Positions 1 through 7,107 of a DNA stretch of 12,298 nt are shown here, one piece after another. The position numbers and the translations under genes are program-made. The DNA comes from an uncultured Eubacteriales bacterium. GTDB lineage: Bacteria > Bacillota > Clostridia > Oscillospirales > Oscillospiraceae. The DNA lies in contig ONTN01000020.1 of the NCBI GenBank assembly GCA_900320765.1, positions 1-12,298 on the forward strand, in the 5' to 3' direction. A model generated the notes under the pieces. It made no database searches. It was not told the origin of the DNA and saw nothing but the letters and a program-made list of their open reading frames with translations. The first letter of the stretch is position 1. Each line of letters opens with the position of its first letter.

Positions 1-528
1 TCAAAAAGCAAGGAGTTAAGACTTTCAGAAAGATGTAATGCTTTTGGCGAGGAGTTTTCTTTCTTTGTTCACTCGGGATCATGCGAAGGTGAAAACAGCA
101 AACTTTATTCCCGTAGGATCAATAAGGAGGGTATTCCCGAAGAGCTGATTCCGTATTACCTTGGTTTTTCTCAAACGAAAACCGAGGCGGAGCTTTGTGA
201 GCTTTTTGAGCAGGATAATACCGCTTTCATTTATCACAATGAAGACGAAATTACCCTGAATATCTCCAACAACTATGATGTGTTTTTCAATTTCACACAC
301 ATGAAACCTGAATGGAGAATCGGCAACATACTGACCGATGACCGTGAAGAGCTTATACGCAGAATTATTGAGGAGGATATTCCTGCCCTGAAAATTGCAA
401 AGAATACACCGGTTAGCGAGCTTGTTCGGCAATTTGGAAATTCTAAGTCACATAAAATTTTCGATTGCGTTGATGATTACAAGGCTTATTTGCTAAATGA
501 GAAATTAAAATTAAAGCCGGAGACATAA
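1..528 (+). CDS. unrecognised protein, 3' part only
   Basis: The first reading frame is open from base 1 to a TAA at 526-528, giving 175 residues with no stop, so the true start lies left of the window. An internal ATG at 280 exists, but the frame upstream of it is open and protein-like, so it is unlikely to be the start. The product looks soluble: mixed charged and aromatic residues, no membrane segment, no clear metal or nucleotide motif. The C-terminal third is helical and charged and ends in a lysine-rich tail. Codon use is more AT-rich than in the trxB-nrdD block to the right, which may point to a different history. I do not recognise the family. The palindromic element downstream may serve as its terminator. 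Confidence 0.7.
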   Translation, partial: SKSKELRLSERCNAFGEEFSFFVHSGSCEGENSKLYSRRINKEGIPEELIPYYLGFSQTKTEAELCELFEQDNTAFIYHNEDEITLNISNNYDVFFNFTHMKPEWRIGNILTDDREELIRRIIEEDIPALKIAKNTPVSELVRQFGNSKSHKIFDCVDDYKAYLLNEKLKLKPET

Positions 529-571
529 ACGGTTTCCATTGAGGAAGCGACCCGCTAAGGCATGCTGCCAA

Positions 572-737
572 AGGCTTCCCCTTGAGGGGAAGCAGTCTCG
601 CCTTAAGGCGAGACTGATGAGGTGGCCGTAGCAATATGGTGGCGGAGCCGTTTACAACGTTTGCTACGGCGCTGTCACGCCTACACCTCATCCGTCACGG
701 CTGCGCCGTGCCACCTTCCCCTCCAAGGGGAAGGCAA
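572..737. repeat. MITE-like palindromic element
   Basis: About 165 bases made almost wholly of nested inverted repeats. Hairpins: GCTTCCCC/GGGGAAGC (574-581/586-593); a perfect 22-base palindrome at 594-615; CACGGC/GCCGTG (696-701/705-710); CCTTCCCC/GGGGAAGG (714-721/727-734). Outer and inner arms pair across the element: GATGAGGTG (616-624) with CACCTCATC (684-692), and CCGTAGCAA (626-634) with TTGCTACGG (661-669). The two ends are similar inverted copies (AAGGCTTCCCC against CCTTCCCC...GGC). No open frame with a ribosome binding site is present. This architecture fits a non-autonomous, dispersed palindromic repeat between two genes; a second copy is not visible here, so repetition is inferred. 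Confidence 0.6.
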
Positions 738-760
738 AGGGCGTTGTCATTTGTCTACAA

Positions 761-794
761 ACAGCGTCCGGCAGCCGAAGCTGCCGGACGCTGT
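761..794 (-). terminator. terminator of the trxB block, UUCG-capped
   Basis: A perfect 14-bp stem (761-774 with 781-794) lies 8 bases past the trxB stop. Read on the minus strand, the loop is CUUCGG, so the stem closes as a C(UUCG)G tetraloop, one of the most stable RNA loops. The tract after the stem is only TTGTAGAC, so the T-run is short. Position and stability still make it the likely end of the leftward operon. Confidence 0.7.
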
Positions 795-802
795 TCGCCA
801 TA

Positions 803-1711
803 TCAGTTTTCGTTAATATACCTGCAGGCGGCAAGAGCTGCCGTCGCTCCGTCGGCTACCGCCGTCGTGAGCTGGCGGACGCCCTTTGAGCGGCAGTCGC
901 CTGCTACAAAGACGCCGGGCGTTTTCGTGAGGCAGCGCTCGTCTGAATCAAAATAGCCCCAGCCGTTGAGATCGGCGAATTCCTTGAAGGGCTCGTTTTC
1001 GGGAATGAGGCCTATCGCAACGAAGAGACCGTCGCAAGAGATTTCCTCTTCGCCTTCCTCGCCCGATATCCTGACCCCGCGAAGCTCGCCGCCCTCGGTG
1101 ATGAGGGAGGTTATCTTGACTCCCGTGCGCTTTTTAACGTTCGGACGGGAGAACAGCACGTCCTGAAGCCTGCCCTCGCCCGTGAAGTAGGGGAGATCCT
1201 GCAGCATAATGACCTCGCTGCATTTTTCGGAGAGAAGTATTGCTTCCTGCAGGGCGGAGTTGCCGCCTCCGGCGACGCAGACCTTTCTGCCGGCGTAGAA
1301 GTCGCCGTCGCAGACGGCGCAGAAGCTTATGCCCTCGCCGACAAGCTCATCCTCGCCCTCGAGGCCGAGCATACGGTGCTTGACGCCTGTGGCGATAACG
1401 ACGGTTTTGCCCTCGTATTCGCCGCCCTCCTCGGTGCAGACGACCTTTTTATCGCCCTCGTCGCGGATGGATACGACGGTCTCAATCTCGATATCGGCGC
1501 CCTGGTGCAGTATCTGATCGAGAGTGCGGTCGGCAAATTCGTTGCCGCTCATCGAGAGCGTGCCGGGGTAATTCTCCACCTTGGGCGAGTGGGTTATCTG
1601 ACCGCCGAAGCCCGCCTTTTCAATTACGAGGGCGGTCTTCCCGTTCCTGAGAGCGTAGAGCGCGGCCGTCATTCCCGCGGGGCCGCCGCCTATAACGATA
1701 ACGTCGTACAT
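803..1711 (-). CDS. trxB: thioredoxin reductase (NADPH)
   Basis: A 302-residue FAD/NADPH disulfide reductase of normal bacterial TrxB length. Visible landmarks are the N-terminal FAD motif GGGPAG (residues 8-13), the redox-active CAVC (Cys131, Cys134) inside the NADPH domain, the second dinucleotide motif GGGNSA (148-153), and the late FAD motif around VFVAGDCR with the downstream region matching the usual Q-x-x-T-A-x-x-DG pattern. It transfers electrons from NADPH to a thioredoxin-like partner. The start is ATG with GGAG at 1720-1723, 8 bases away. It lies 59 bases downstream of nrdD in the same direction, and nrdD carries a CPNC redoxin domain, so it probably helps recycle the reductase; this link is an inference. 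A flavoprotein reductase of another redoxin is possible, but the family call is firm. Confidence 0.95.
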   Translation of the reverse strand: MYDVIVIGGGPAGMTAALYALRNGKTALVIEKAGFGGQITHSPKVENYPGTLSMSGNEFADRTLDQILHQGADIEIETVVSIRDEGDKKVVCTEEGGEYEGKTVVIATGVKHRMLGLEGEDELVGEGISFCAVCDGDFYAGRKVCVAGGGNSALQEAILLSEKCSEVIMLQDLPYFTGEGRLQDVLFSRPNVKKRTGVKITSLITEGGELRGVRISGEEGEEEISCDGLFVAIGLIPENEPFKEFADLNGWGYFDSDERCLTKTPGVFVAGDCRSKGVRQLTTAVADGATAALAACRYINEN

Positions 1712-1739
1712 TTTCTTTTCTCCGTTTCTAAAAAGAATT

Positions 1740-1764
1740 CGGGCAGACCTGAGCGGCCTGCCCG
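1740..1764 (-). terminator. hairpin between nrdD and trxB
   Basis: CGGGCAG (1740-1746) pairs with CTGCCCG (1758-1764), extended by two G-C pairs across one A/C mismatch, with a 5-base loop. On the minus strand it lies 6 bases past the nrdD stop and is followed after four bases by a T-rich stretch. On the plus strand it is followed directly by seven T. It may partly terminate or stabilise the nrdD message and so reduce trxB expression. Because the minus T-run is offset, read-through into trxB is likely. Confidence 0.5.
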
Positions 1765-1770
1765 CTTTTT

Positions 1771-4158
1771 TTATTTATTCATCAGCCAGCCCTTGATATC
1801 GGATACTCCGCGATACTTTTCAAAGCTGTCGCCGTCTACGACCACAAGGGTGGGCGCCTGCTTTACGCCGTATTTATTGACGAGAGAGGCATTCTCGTTC
1901 GCGTTCAGCGCGGTGTAGGCTACGCCGGCCTTGTCTAAGAGAGCGGCAGCCGCCTTGCAGTTGGGGCAGGTCGGCGTTTTGAAGAGGATCACGGATCCGT
2001 CGTTTGCCGCGGGAGCCTCAGCGGGCTCTGCCTTGACGGCGGGAGCCTCGTCCACGGGGGCGGGATTCGGGCCAGTATGGGTCAGGACGGAGTGGCCTAC
2101 GTTGTACACCTTTCTATCCTTGAACTCCTGAGCCTTGCCGTCGTTCCAGTTCTGAACGGGGCGGTAGTAGCCGGTGATACGGCTGTAAACCTCGGTCTTC
2201 TTGCCGCAGATCGGGCAGACGTACTGCTCGCCGGTGAGATAGCCGTGATCGGCGCAGACGGAGTAGGTCGGGCTCATCGTGTAGTACGGGAGCTTGTAGT
2301 TCTCGGCGATCTTGCGAACGAGATTCGCGGCGGCCTTCCAATCGGGCAGCTTCTCGCCAAGGAAGGCGTGGAAGACGGTGCCGGAGGTATAGAGTGTCTG
2401 AAGGTCGTCCTGGATATCGAGGGCGGAGAAAACGTCCTCGGTATAGCTGACGGGAAGATGCGAGGAGTTGGTGTAATAGGGAGTGCCGTTCATATTCGCG
2501 GTGATGATGTCGGGGAACTCCTCTTTGTCGTGCTTCGCGAAGCGGTAGGTGGTGGACTCGGCAGGAGTGGCCTCGAGGTTGTAGAGGTCGCCGTACTTCT
2601 CCTGATAGTCGGAGAGGCGCTCGCGCATGTGGTTGAGCACGTCGCGGGTGAACTTTTGAGCGGCGGCGTCGGTTAGGTCGGCGCGGAGCCAGCTCGCGTT
2701 TAAGCAGGCCTCGTTCATTCCCACAAGGCCGATGGTGGAGAAGTGGTTGTTGAAGGTGCCGAGATATCTCTTGGTGTAGGGATAGAGACCCTGCTCAAGA
2801 AGCTTCGTGATAACGGTGCGCTTAGTCTTTAAGCTGCGGGCGGCGATATCCATAAGGGTATCGAGCCTTGCGTAAAAGTCGGCCTCGTCCTTCGCAAGAT
2901 AGGCTATCCTCGGCATATTGATAGTTACGACGCCGATGGAGCCGGTGGACTCGCCTGAGCCGAAGAAGCCGCCGGACTTTTTGCGAAGCTCGCGGAGGTC
3001 AAGACGGAGACGGCAGCACATAGAGCGAACGTCGGAGGGCTCCATATCGGAGTTAATGTAGTTGGAGAAATAGGGGGTGCCGTACTTCGCGGTCATCTCG
3101 AAGAGCAGCTTGTTGTTCTCGGTCTCAGACCAGTCGAAGCCGCGGGTGATGGAGTAGGTGGGGATGGGATACTGGAAGCCGCGTCCGTTTGCGTCGCCCT
3201 CGATCATTATCTCGATGAAGGCCTTGTTCACCATATCCATTTCCTTCTGGCAGTCGCCGTAGGTGAAGTCCATCTCCTTGCCGCCGATTATTGCGGGCAG
3301 GTTCTTGAGATCGTTAGGCACTACCCAGTCAAGGGTGATGTTGGAGAAGGGAGCCTGAGTGCCCCAGCGGCTCGGAGTGTTAACGCCGTAGACGAAGCTC
3401 TGGATGCACTGCTTGACCTCTTTCTGGCTGAGGTTATCGACCTTGACAAAGGGGGCGAGGTAGGTATCGAAGGAGGAGAAGGCCTGAGCTCCCGCCCACT
3501 CGTTCTGCATTATGCCGAGGAAGTTCACCATCTGGTTGCAGAGGGTGGAGAGGTGGTTTGCAGGAGAGGAGGTTATCTTTCCGGGCACTCCGCCGAGGCC
3601 CTCCTGAATGAGCTGCTTAAGGCTCCAGCCCGCACAGTAGCCGGTGAGCATGGAGAGATCGTGGAGATGGATGGCGGCGGAGCGGTGAGCCTCGGCGATC
3701 TCATCGTCATAGACCTCGCTGAGCCAGTAGTTCGCGGTGATTGCGCCGGAGTTTGAGAGAATGAGGCCGCCGACGGAGTAGGTGACGGTGCTGTTCTCCT
3801 TGACGCGCCAGTCGTTTATCTTGAGGTAGTTGTCCACAAGATCCTTGTAGTTGAGAAGGGTGGAGTTTACGTTCCTGACCTTCTCGCGCTGGCGGCGATA
3901 GAGAATATAGGCCTTCGCCACGTCCGCGTAACCGCACTCGGAGAGCACCTTCTCAACGCTGTCCTGGATGTCCTCAACGGTGACCTTCCCATCCTTTACC
4001 TTCGCCTCAAAGTCAGAGGCGACGCGCAGAGAGATGAGATTGATAACGTCGGGGTGGTACTCCTTGTTAAGAGCGTCGAACGCCTTCGTGATAGCGGCGC
4101 TTATTTTTTCAATTTGAAAATTTACGAGCTCTCCGTCTCGCTTGATTACTTTATACAC
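1771..4158 (-). CDS. nrdD: class III (anaerobic) ribonucleoside-triphosphate reductase with fused redoxin domain
   Basis: A 795-residue glycyl-radical enzyme that reduces NTPs to dNTPs without oxygen. The N-terminus (about 1-95) is an ATP-cone, starting YKVIKRDG. The large catalytic barrel includes LCNQM and MCCRLR, candidate active-site cysteine regions. A zinc site is formed by Cys635/His638 and CPIC (Cys648, Cys651), followed by the radical loop RITGYYRP with Gly663 as the likely radical residue. After a Pro/Ala-rich linker (about 697-722) comes a 73-residue glutaredoxin/NrdH-like domain with CPNC (Cys731, Cys734) and a cis-Pro region APTLVV. The fusion is unusual compared with formate-using NrdD enzymes. 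Start is GTG at 4158, with GGAGG at 4167-4171; an upstream ATG at 4174 is out of frame and stops after seven codons. It has its own promoter with NrdR-like boxes. The activase is the upstream nrdG. Confidence 0.96.
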   Translation of the reverse strand: MYKVIKRDGELVNFQIEKISAAITKAFDALNKEYHPDVINLISLRVASDFEAKVKDGKVTVEDIQDSVEKVLSECGYADVAKAYILYRRQREKVRNVNSTLLNYKDLVDNYLKINDWRVKENSTVTYSVGGLILSNSGAITANYWLSEVYDDEIAEAHRSAAIHLHDLSMLTGYCAGWSLKQLIQEGLGGVPGKITSSPANHLSTLCNQMVNFLGIMQNEWAGAQAFSSFDTYLAPFVKVDNLSQKEVKQCIQSFVYGVNTPSRWGTQAPFSNITLDWVVPNDLKNLPAIIGGKEMDFTYGDCQKEMDMVNKAFIEIMIEGDANGRGFQYPIPTYSITRGFDWSETENNKLLFEMTAKYGTPYFSNYINSDMEPSDVRSMCCRLRLDLRELRKKSGGFFGSGESTGSIGVVTINMPRIAYLAKDEADFYARLDTLMDIAARSLKTKRTVITKLLEQGLYPYTKRYLGTFNNHFSTIGLVGMNEACLNASWLRADLTDAAAQKFTRDVLNHMRERLSDYQEKYGDLYNLEATPAESTTYRFAKHDKEEFPDIITANMNGTPYYTNSSHLPVSYTEDVFSALDIQDDLQTLYTSGTVFHAFLGEKLPDWKAAANLVRKIAENYKLPYYTMSPTYSVCADHGYLTGEQYVCPICGKKTEVYSRITGYYRPVQNWNDGKAQEFKDRKVYNVGHSVLTHTGPNPAPVDEAPAVKAEPAEAPAANDGSVILFKTPTCPNCKAAAALLDKAGVAYTALNANENASLVNKYGVKQAPTLVVVDGDSFEKYRGVSDIKGWLMNK

Positions 4159-4202
4159 GGTTAAAGCCTCCCATAATGATGTCGAAAAACGCGATTGCGC
4201 CT

Positions 4203-4231
4203 ATAATATCACAGGGGAGGCTTCTTGTCAA
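4203..4231 (-). promoter_or_regulatory. sigma-A promoter of nrdD
   Basis: On the minus strand, TTGACA (4226-4231) is followed by exactly 17 bases and TATTAT (4203-4208), with a TGA extended -10. It faces nrdD, giving a leader of roughly 35-40 bases that holds the GGAGG site. Confidence 0.75.
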
Positions 4232-4238
4232 GGCTGAT

Positions 4239-4286
4239 TGTCAATATATTATGATAGATTTTTTAAGCTGACCCTATATATTGTGG
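4239..4286. promoter_or_regulatory. tandem NrdR boxes upstream of nrdD
   Basis: Two AT-rich near-palindromes, ACCCTATATATTGTGG (4271-4286) and TGTCAATATATTATGA (4239-4254), resemble the NrdR box consensus acaCwATATATwGtgt. By my count they match at about 14 and 11 of 16 positions. They start 32 bases apart, three helical turns, which is the usual NrdR pair spacing. They sit just upstream of the nrdD -35. The distal box abuts the nrdG stop codon. NrdR is the ATP/dATP-sensing repressor of reductase genes; its gene is not in this window. Confidence 0.7.
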
Positions 4287-4976
4287 TCACACACCGCGAA
4301 GCTCAGCCGACGGGACGAAGGGAGAAACGGCGACGCGGCAGGCTTCGAGCTTTTCCTTCGAGGGGGCGTGGAAGCCCTCGAAGGGGACGGTGCCGCGGTC
4401 TGTGAAGGCCTGAAGAAAAAAGCGCTTCGCGCCCGCGATAAGCCCGCCTATCTTCTCAAAGTCGGATACTTCGTGAAGCTCGTCCACGACAGTCGTGCGA
4501 AATTCGTAATCGGGCGTAAGGCGCATAATAACGTTAATGCTCTCCCGGATGGTATCCATATCGACGTTTCCTACGCCGCAGGTCTCCGCGTATTTTTCCG
4601 GGCTGTTTTTTACGTCCATGGCGACGTAGTCGACGAGCCCTTCCTCGAGCATGGGGCGGAGACGGGAGGGGTGGTAGCCGTTCGTGTCGAGCTTTGTCTT
4701 AAAGCCGAGAGCGCGTATTTTCCGCATAAGCTCGGGAAGCTCTTTTGAAAGCAGCGGCTCGCCGCCGGTAAAGGCAACGCCGTCTAAAAGTCCGCGCCTC
4801 TTTTCGAGAAAGCCGATAAGCTCCACGTCCGTCATCAGGGGCTTTGCCGTTCCGTCCACAAGCTCGAAGTTGTGGCAGAATGGACAGCGGAAATCGCAGC
4901 CGCCGAGAAAGACAGTACAGGCGACGCGGCCGGGAAAATCGAGCAGGGTCATTTTTTGAAGTCCGAATATTTTCAT
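4287..4976 (-). CDS. nrdG: anaerobic ribonucleotide reductase-activating protein, radical SAM
   Basis: A 229-residue radical-SAM enzyme that uses S-adenosylmethionine and a [4Fe-4S] cluster to make the glycyl radical on NrdD. The cluster motif CxxxCxxC is visible as Cys27, Cys31 and Cys34 in GGCDFRCPFCHN. The SAM-binding GGEP (in FTGGEPLL) and the N-terminal FxKMTLLDFPG-type region are typical of the NrdG/TIGR02495 group. Start is ATG with GGAGG at 4983-4987, 6 bases away. It begins 12 bases after the stop of the DUF4037 gene, so it is almost certainly co-transcribed with the TPR-DUF4037 pair rather than from the NrdR-controlled promoter of nrdD. That gene order (activase first, in a different transcription unit) is less common than nrdD-nrdG. 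A related activase for another glycyl-radical enzyme is possible, but the neighbour nrdD settles the role. Confidence 0.92.
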   Translation of the reverse strand: MKIFGLQKMTLLDFPGRVACTVFLGGCDFRCPFCHNFELVDGTAKPLMTDVELIGFLEKRRGLLDGVAFTGGEPLLSKELPELMRKIRALGFKTKLDTNGYHPSRLRPMLEEGLVDYVAMDVKNSPEKYAETCGVGNVDMDTIRESINVIMRLTPDYEFRTTVVDELHEVSDFEKIGGLIAGAKRFFLQAFTDRGTVPFEGFHAPSKEKLEACRVAVSPFVPSAELRGV

Positions 4977-4988
4977 CGTTTACCTCCG

Positions 4989-5930
4989 TTAAACAGCGGC
5001 AAGGATATGGAGATTTCTTATCTGCGGGTCGGAAATCGAGTCGTTCACCGAATAGGCGTGCTTTTCAAGGTCGCCGCAGGTCGCCTTAGTGAGCCCCTGC
5101 GAGATGAGCTCGTCTATGATATCGGCGGCGACGGATTCGATAACGTCCGCCTTTTCTTCGGCGGCGTCGCCGTCGTTTCCGGTGATTATCAGGTACTCGA
5201 AAAGCTCCGCCTCGAGGCTGAGCCTCGGGAGAGCGCGCAGGGCGCGGAAGCTCCATTTATAGTATGGCATATACCGCCCGTTTAAAAGGAATATGGCGGC
5301 CATAGCGTTTTCGGTAAAGCGGATCGCCGCAAGCTGAGCCGCCGCGGTCTCTCCGTGCGAGAGAGCCCGGCGGTAGTTATACTGCCCGGCCTGAGCCGCG
5401 AGAAGAAGCCGCCCCGCAAGCTTTTTAAGCATTATATCGCGCGGATAGGCTGAGAGAGCCGAGCGGATATAGCTCACCTCGCCGAGATTATCAAAGAATA
5501 TCTCCCCGTTCACGGCCTCGGCCAAAAGCTCCTCCGGCTGGGTCATCCATTGGGAGAGAGTCAGCACTCCGTCCGGTGAGCCGACCTTGTCGCGGAAGAA
5601 GTCCGAAGTCCTAACGACCCCGTGCCTCGCCCCTCCGACGGGGGATATCGAGGCGCGGCGGAAGCCCTCAAATTCCTTCGGCAGCTTCGCGTAAGCCCGC
5701 TCGAGAAGGAAAGCGTCGCGGCGGCTCAGCTTCTCCTCATCGGGAAGGAAAATGATAAAGCCCGGCTCAAAATCGTGGTCGCGCGAGACCTCATCGTCAA
5801 AGCCGAAGCACTCCGAGCCACTTCCGCAGAGCCCGACCGCGAGACAGGGGAGAAGAGCGGGAAAGTCCGCCTCGAGCATCGGCCTGCCGTAAGCCTCGAA
5901 ATAGGCGCGGGAAAGCTCAAGCCCTTTCAT
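4989..5930 (-). CDS. DUF4037-type nucleotidyltransferase-fold protein
   Basis: A 313-residue protein. The N-terminal part carries a polymerase-beta-like nucleotidyltransferase signature: GSGS at residues 36-39, then FDDEVSR, then DHD with Asp51 and Asp53 as likely metal ligands. The spacing and wording (GSxSE-x-GxDDExSRDHDxxPGF) match what I know of DUF4037. The C-terminal half is helical and includes YMPYYKW (220-226), like the helical tail of kanamycin-nucleotidyltransferase relatives. The substrate is unknown. Start is ATG at 5930 with GGAGG at 5937-5941; the frame is open further upstream to 6128, but that stretch is out-of-frame shadow of the TPR gene. It overlaps the TPR gene by 14 bases, implying translational coupling, and precedes nrdG by 12 bases. 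The activity is not demonstrated by sequence alone. Confidence 0.85.
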   Translation of the reverse strand: MKGLELSRAYFEAYGRPMLEADFPALLPCLAVGLCGSGSECFGFDDEVSRDHDFEPGFIIFLPDEEKLSRRDAFLLERAYAKLPKEFEGFRRASISPVGGARHGVVRTSDFFRDKVGSPDGVLTLSQWMTQPEELLAEAVNGEIFFDNLGEVSYIRSALSAYPRDIMLKKLAGRLLLAAQAGQYNYRRALSHGETAAAQLAAIRFTENAMAAIFLLNGRYMPYYKWSFRALRALPRLSLEAELFEYLIITGNDGDAAEEKADVIESVAADIIDELISQGLTKATCGDLEKHAYSVNDSISDPQIRNLHILAAV

Positions 5931-6747
5931 ATATCTCCTCCGATCTGCGGTTAAGCTCCTGCGCGGCGAGGAAGTACCCGTAATATTCAAACGTGGGGGC
6001 ACATTTTTCGCATACGAAGGCGTAATACCCGTCGCGCGGGGCTTTTCGGCCGTCCAGCTTTTCCCACGCCTCGTCGAGAAGTGAGAAAATGCGGCTCTCG
6101 CCGGATTCAAGGCCGATTTCCGCCCCAACGAGGTTTGCGAGATTCAGAAGAGTCATCGCCTCCTCAAGCTCTCCGCCGGGTGTTCTCCCCATAATGGCAA
6201 GCGCCTTCCCATAGCTTGTCTCAGCCTCTGAGTACCGCCCGAGGGCGGCGAGGGCAAGCCCCATATTGTTGTAAAGCCCGCCGAGAAGCTCAGGCCGCGT
6301 GGCGGCGCTCTTTTCATAGATGGGAACGGCTTTTTCGAAAAGCTCTATCGAGCGCTCGTTTTCCCCGAATGCATTCATCGCGGTGGCACAGTTAACGTAT
6401 GCCGTCGCGGCGCTCACCGTACCCTCGAAGCCGAGCTCGCTTATAAGCTCAAGCGCGCGGTCAGCGTTCTGAAACGCCTTATCCCGCTCACCGGTCTTGC
6501 GGTAGTGCCCGACAAGCTCGCCGCGCAGGAAAAGCTCCCCGCGCCTGTCGCAGGCGGCGTCGGCCTCGCCGAGCCAGTAGAGGAGCGTGCGCTCGGCACC
6601 ATTGTAGTCCCGGCGGCTCATCAGCTCGTCGACCTTTGCGATTATCCTCTCCTGCGGGATAGGCTTGAGCGTCGGCTGCTCGCCGAAGGGCTCGCCGCAA
6701 AGAAGGCAGGAGGGCTCAAGGTAGTCCTCCGGTCCGATTATAGCCAT
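5917..6747 (-). CDS. tetratricopeptide-repeat protein with terminal CxxC motifs
   Basis: A 276-residue soluble protein. The centre (about 35-235) is a TPR-like helical solenoid: repeats with patterns such as Y-N-N-M-G-L-A-L-A-A-L-G-R-Y-S-E-A-E (159-176) and A-F-G-E-N-E-R-S-I-E-L-F-E-K-A (126-140). Unusually, there is one CxxC near the start (Cys14, Cys17 in CLLCGEPFG) and another near the end (Cys246, Cys249 in CEKC); together they could bind one zinc. Start: an ATG at 6747 has GGGGG at 6756-6760, 8 bases away; a TTG at 6765 is in frame but overlaps no good site. It overlaps the DUF4037 gene, so the two products are probably made together and may bind each other. No enzymatic motif is seen; a scaffold or regulator role is inferred. 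Confidence 0.85.
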   Translation of the reverse strand: MAIIGPEDYLEPSCLLCGEPFGEQPTLKPIPQERIIAKVDELMSRRDYNGAERTLLYWLGEADAACDRRGELFLRGELVGHYRKTGERDKAFQNADRALELISELGFEGTVSAATAYVNCATAMNAFGENERSIELFEKAVPIYEKSAATRPELLGGLYNNMGLALAALGRYSEAETSYGKALAIMGRTPGGELEEAMTLLNLANLVGAEIGLESGESRIFSLLDEAWEKLDGRKAPRDGYYAFVCEKCAPTFEYYGYFLAAQELNRRSEEIYERA

Positions 6748-6773
6748 ATATGTTACCCCCTGCAAATGCTAAA

Positions 6774-6799
6774 GCCCGTTCTGCATTATGAGAACGGGC
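6774..6799 (-). terminator. hairpin between lar-like gene and TPR gene
   Basis: GCCCGTTCT (6774-6782) pairs perfectly with AGAACGGGC (6791-6799), with an 8-base loop, 7 bases past the stop of the Lar-like gene. On the minus strand only TTTAG follows, so termination would be partial. It may reduce but not block transcription into the TPR-DUF4037-nrdG genes, for which no other promoter is visible. Confidence 0.5.
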
Positions 6800-6806
6800 G
6801 AAAAAA

Positions 6807-7031
6807 TCAGTCTCCGTTTGCCGAGCGCAGAACCTTGCCGATGTTCCAGAGATGCGCAGCCCTCTCGGCAGCGCCGAAGCGGCCTTCGGTATCTTTATAC
6901 TCAATGGAAGCGGTCTGCGAGCCGCACTCCATGCACATAACGTACCAGCACCAGCCGTGCTCCTCCTCGAGCATAGCGGCGCCGCCGCAGTAGGGGCAGG
7001 ACTGAAGCTCAATCTTTTCGTGGATATCCAT
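6807..7031 (-). CDS. small Lar-like zinc-ribbon protein
   Basis: A 74-residue protein with CPYCGG near the N-terminus and CMECGS about 20 residues later, ending in an ...AAxLWNxG segment. That order (L-x-x-CPxCGG ... W-x-V-x-C-x-x-CGS ... A-x-x-x-WN) matches the Lar restriction-alleviation family (PF14354) as I remember it; the paired cysteines should bind one zinc. Many relatives have no known link to restriction, so the name says little about function. Start is ATG at 7031 with GGAGGA at 7039-7044, 7 bases away; an in-frame TTG at 7046 overlaps that site and is rejected. It has its own promoter upstream and is the first gene of the leftward TPR-DUF4037-nrdG unit. Confidence 0.75.
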   Translation of the reverse strand: MDIHEKIELQSCPYCGGAAMLEEEHGWCWYVMCMECGSQTASIEYKDTEGRFGAAERAAHLWNIGKVLRSANGD

Positions 7032-7063
7032 CGCTGTTTCCTCCAAACAAAGTTAACGGTATT

Positions 7064-7092
7064 AGTATGCTTCATTCGCGGCGGTGTGTCAA
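7064..7092 (-). promoter_or_regulatory. sigma-A promoter of the Lar-TPR-DUF4037-nrdG unit
   Basis: On the minus strand, TTGACA (7087-7092) is followed by 17 bases and CATACT (7064-7069). It lies 15 bases beyond the stop of the XRE/pseudo-HD gene and directs transcription into the Lar-like gene, with a leader of about 26 bases. No terminator is seen between it and the XRE gene, so read-through from above is also possible. Confidence 0.65.
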
Positions 7093-7107
7093 GCTTTATC
7101 TGTGAAA

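Noticed and set aside
2077..2676. Long open frame (199 residues) on the plus strand inside nrdD
   Set aside because: It is antisense to the firmly identified nrdD, has a valine/glycine-rich low-complexity composition and no ribosome binding site.
5931..6128. N-terminal extension of the DUF4037 frame
   Set aside because: It overlaps the TPR gene in another frame, is Arg/Ser/Pro-rich shadow sequence, and the ATG at 5930 has a strong GGAGG site.
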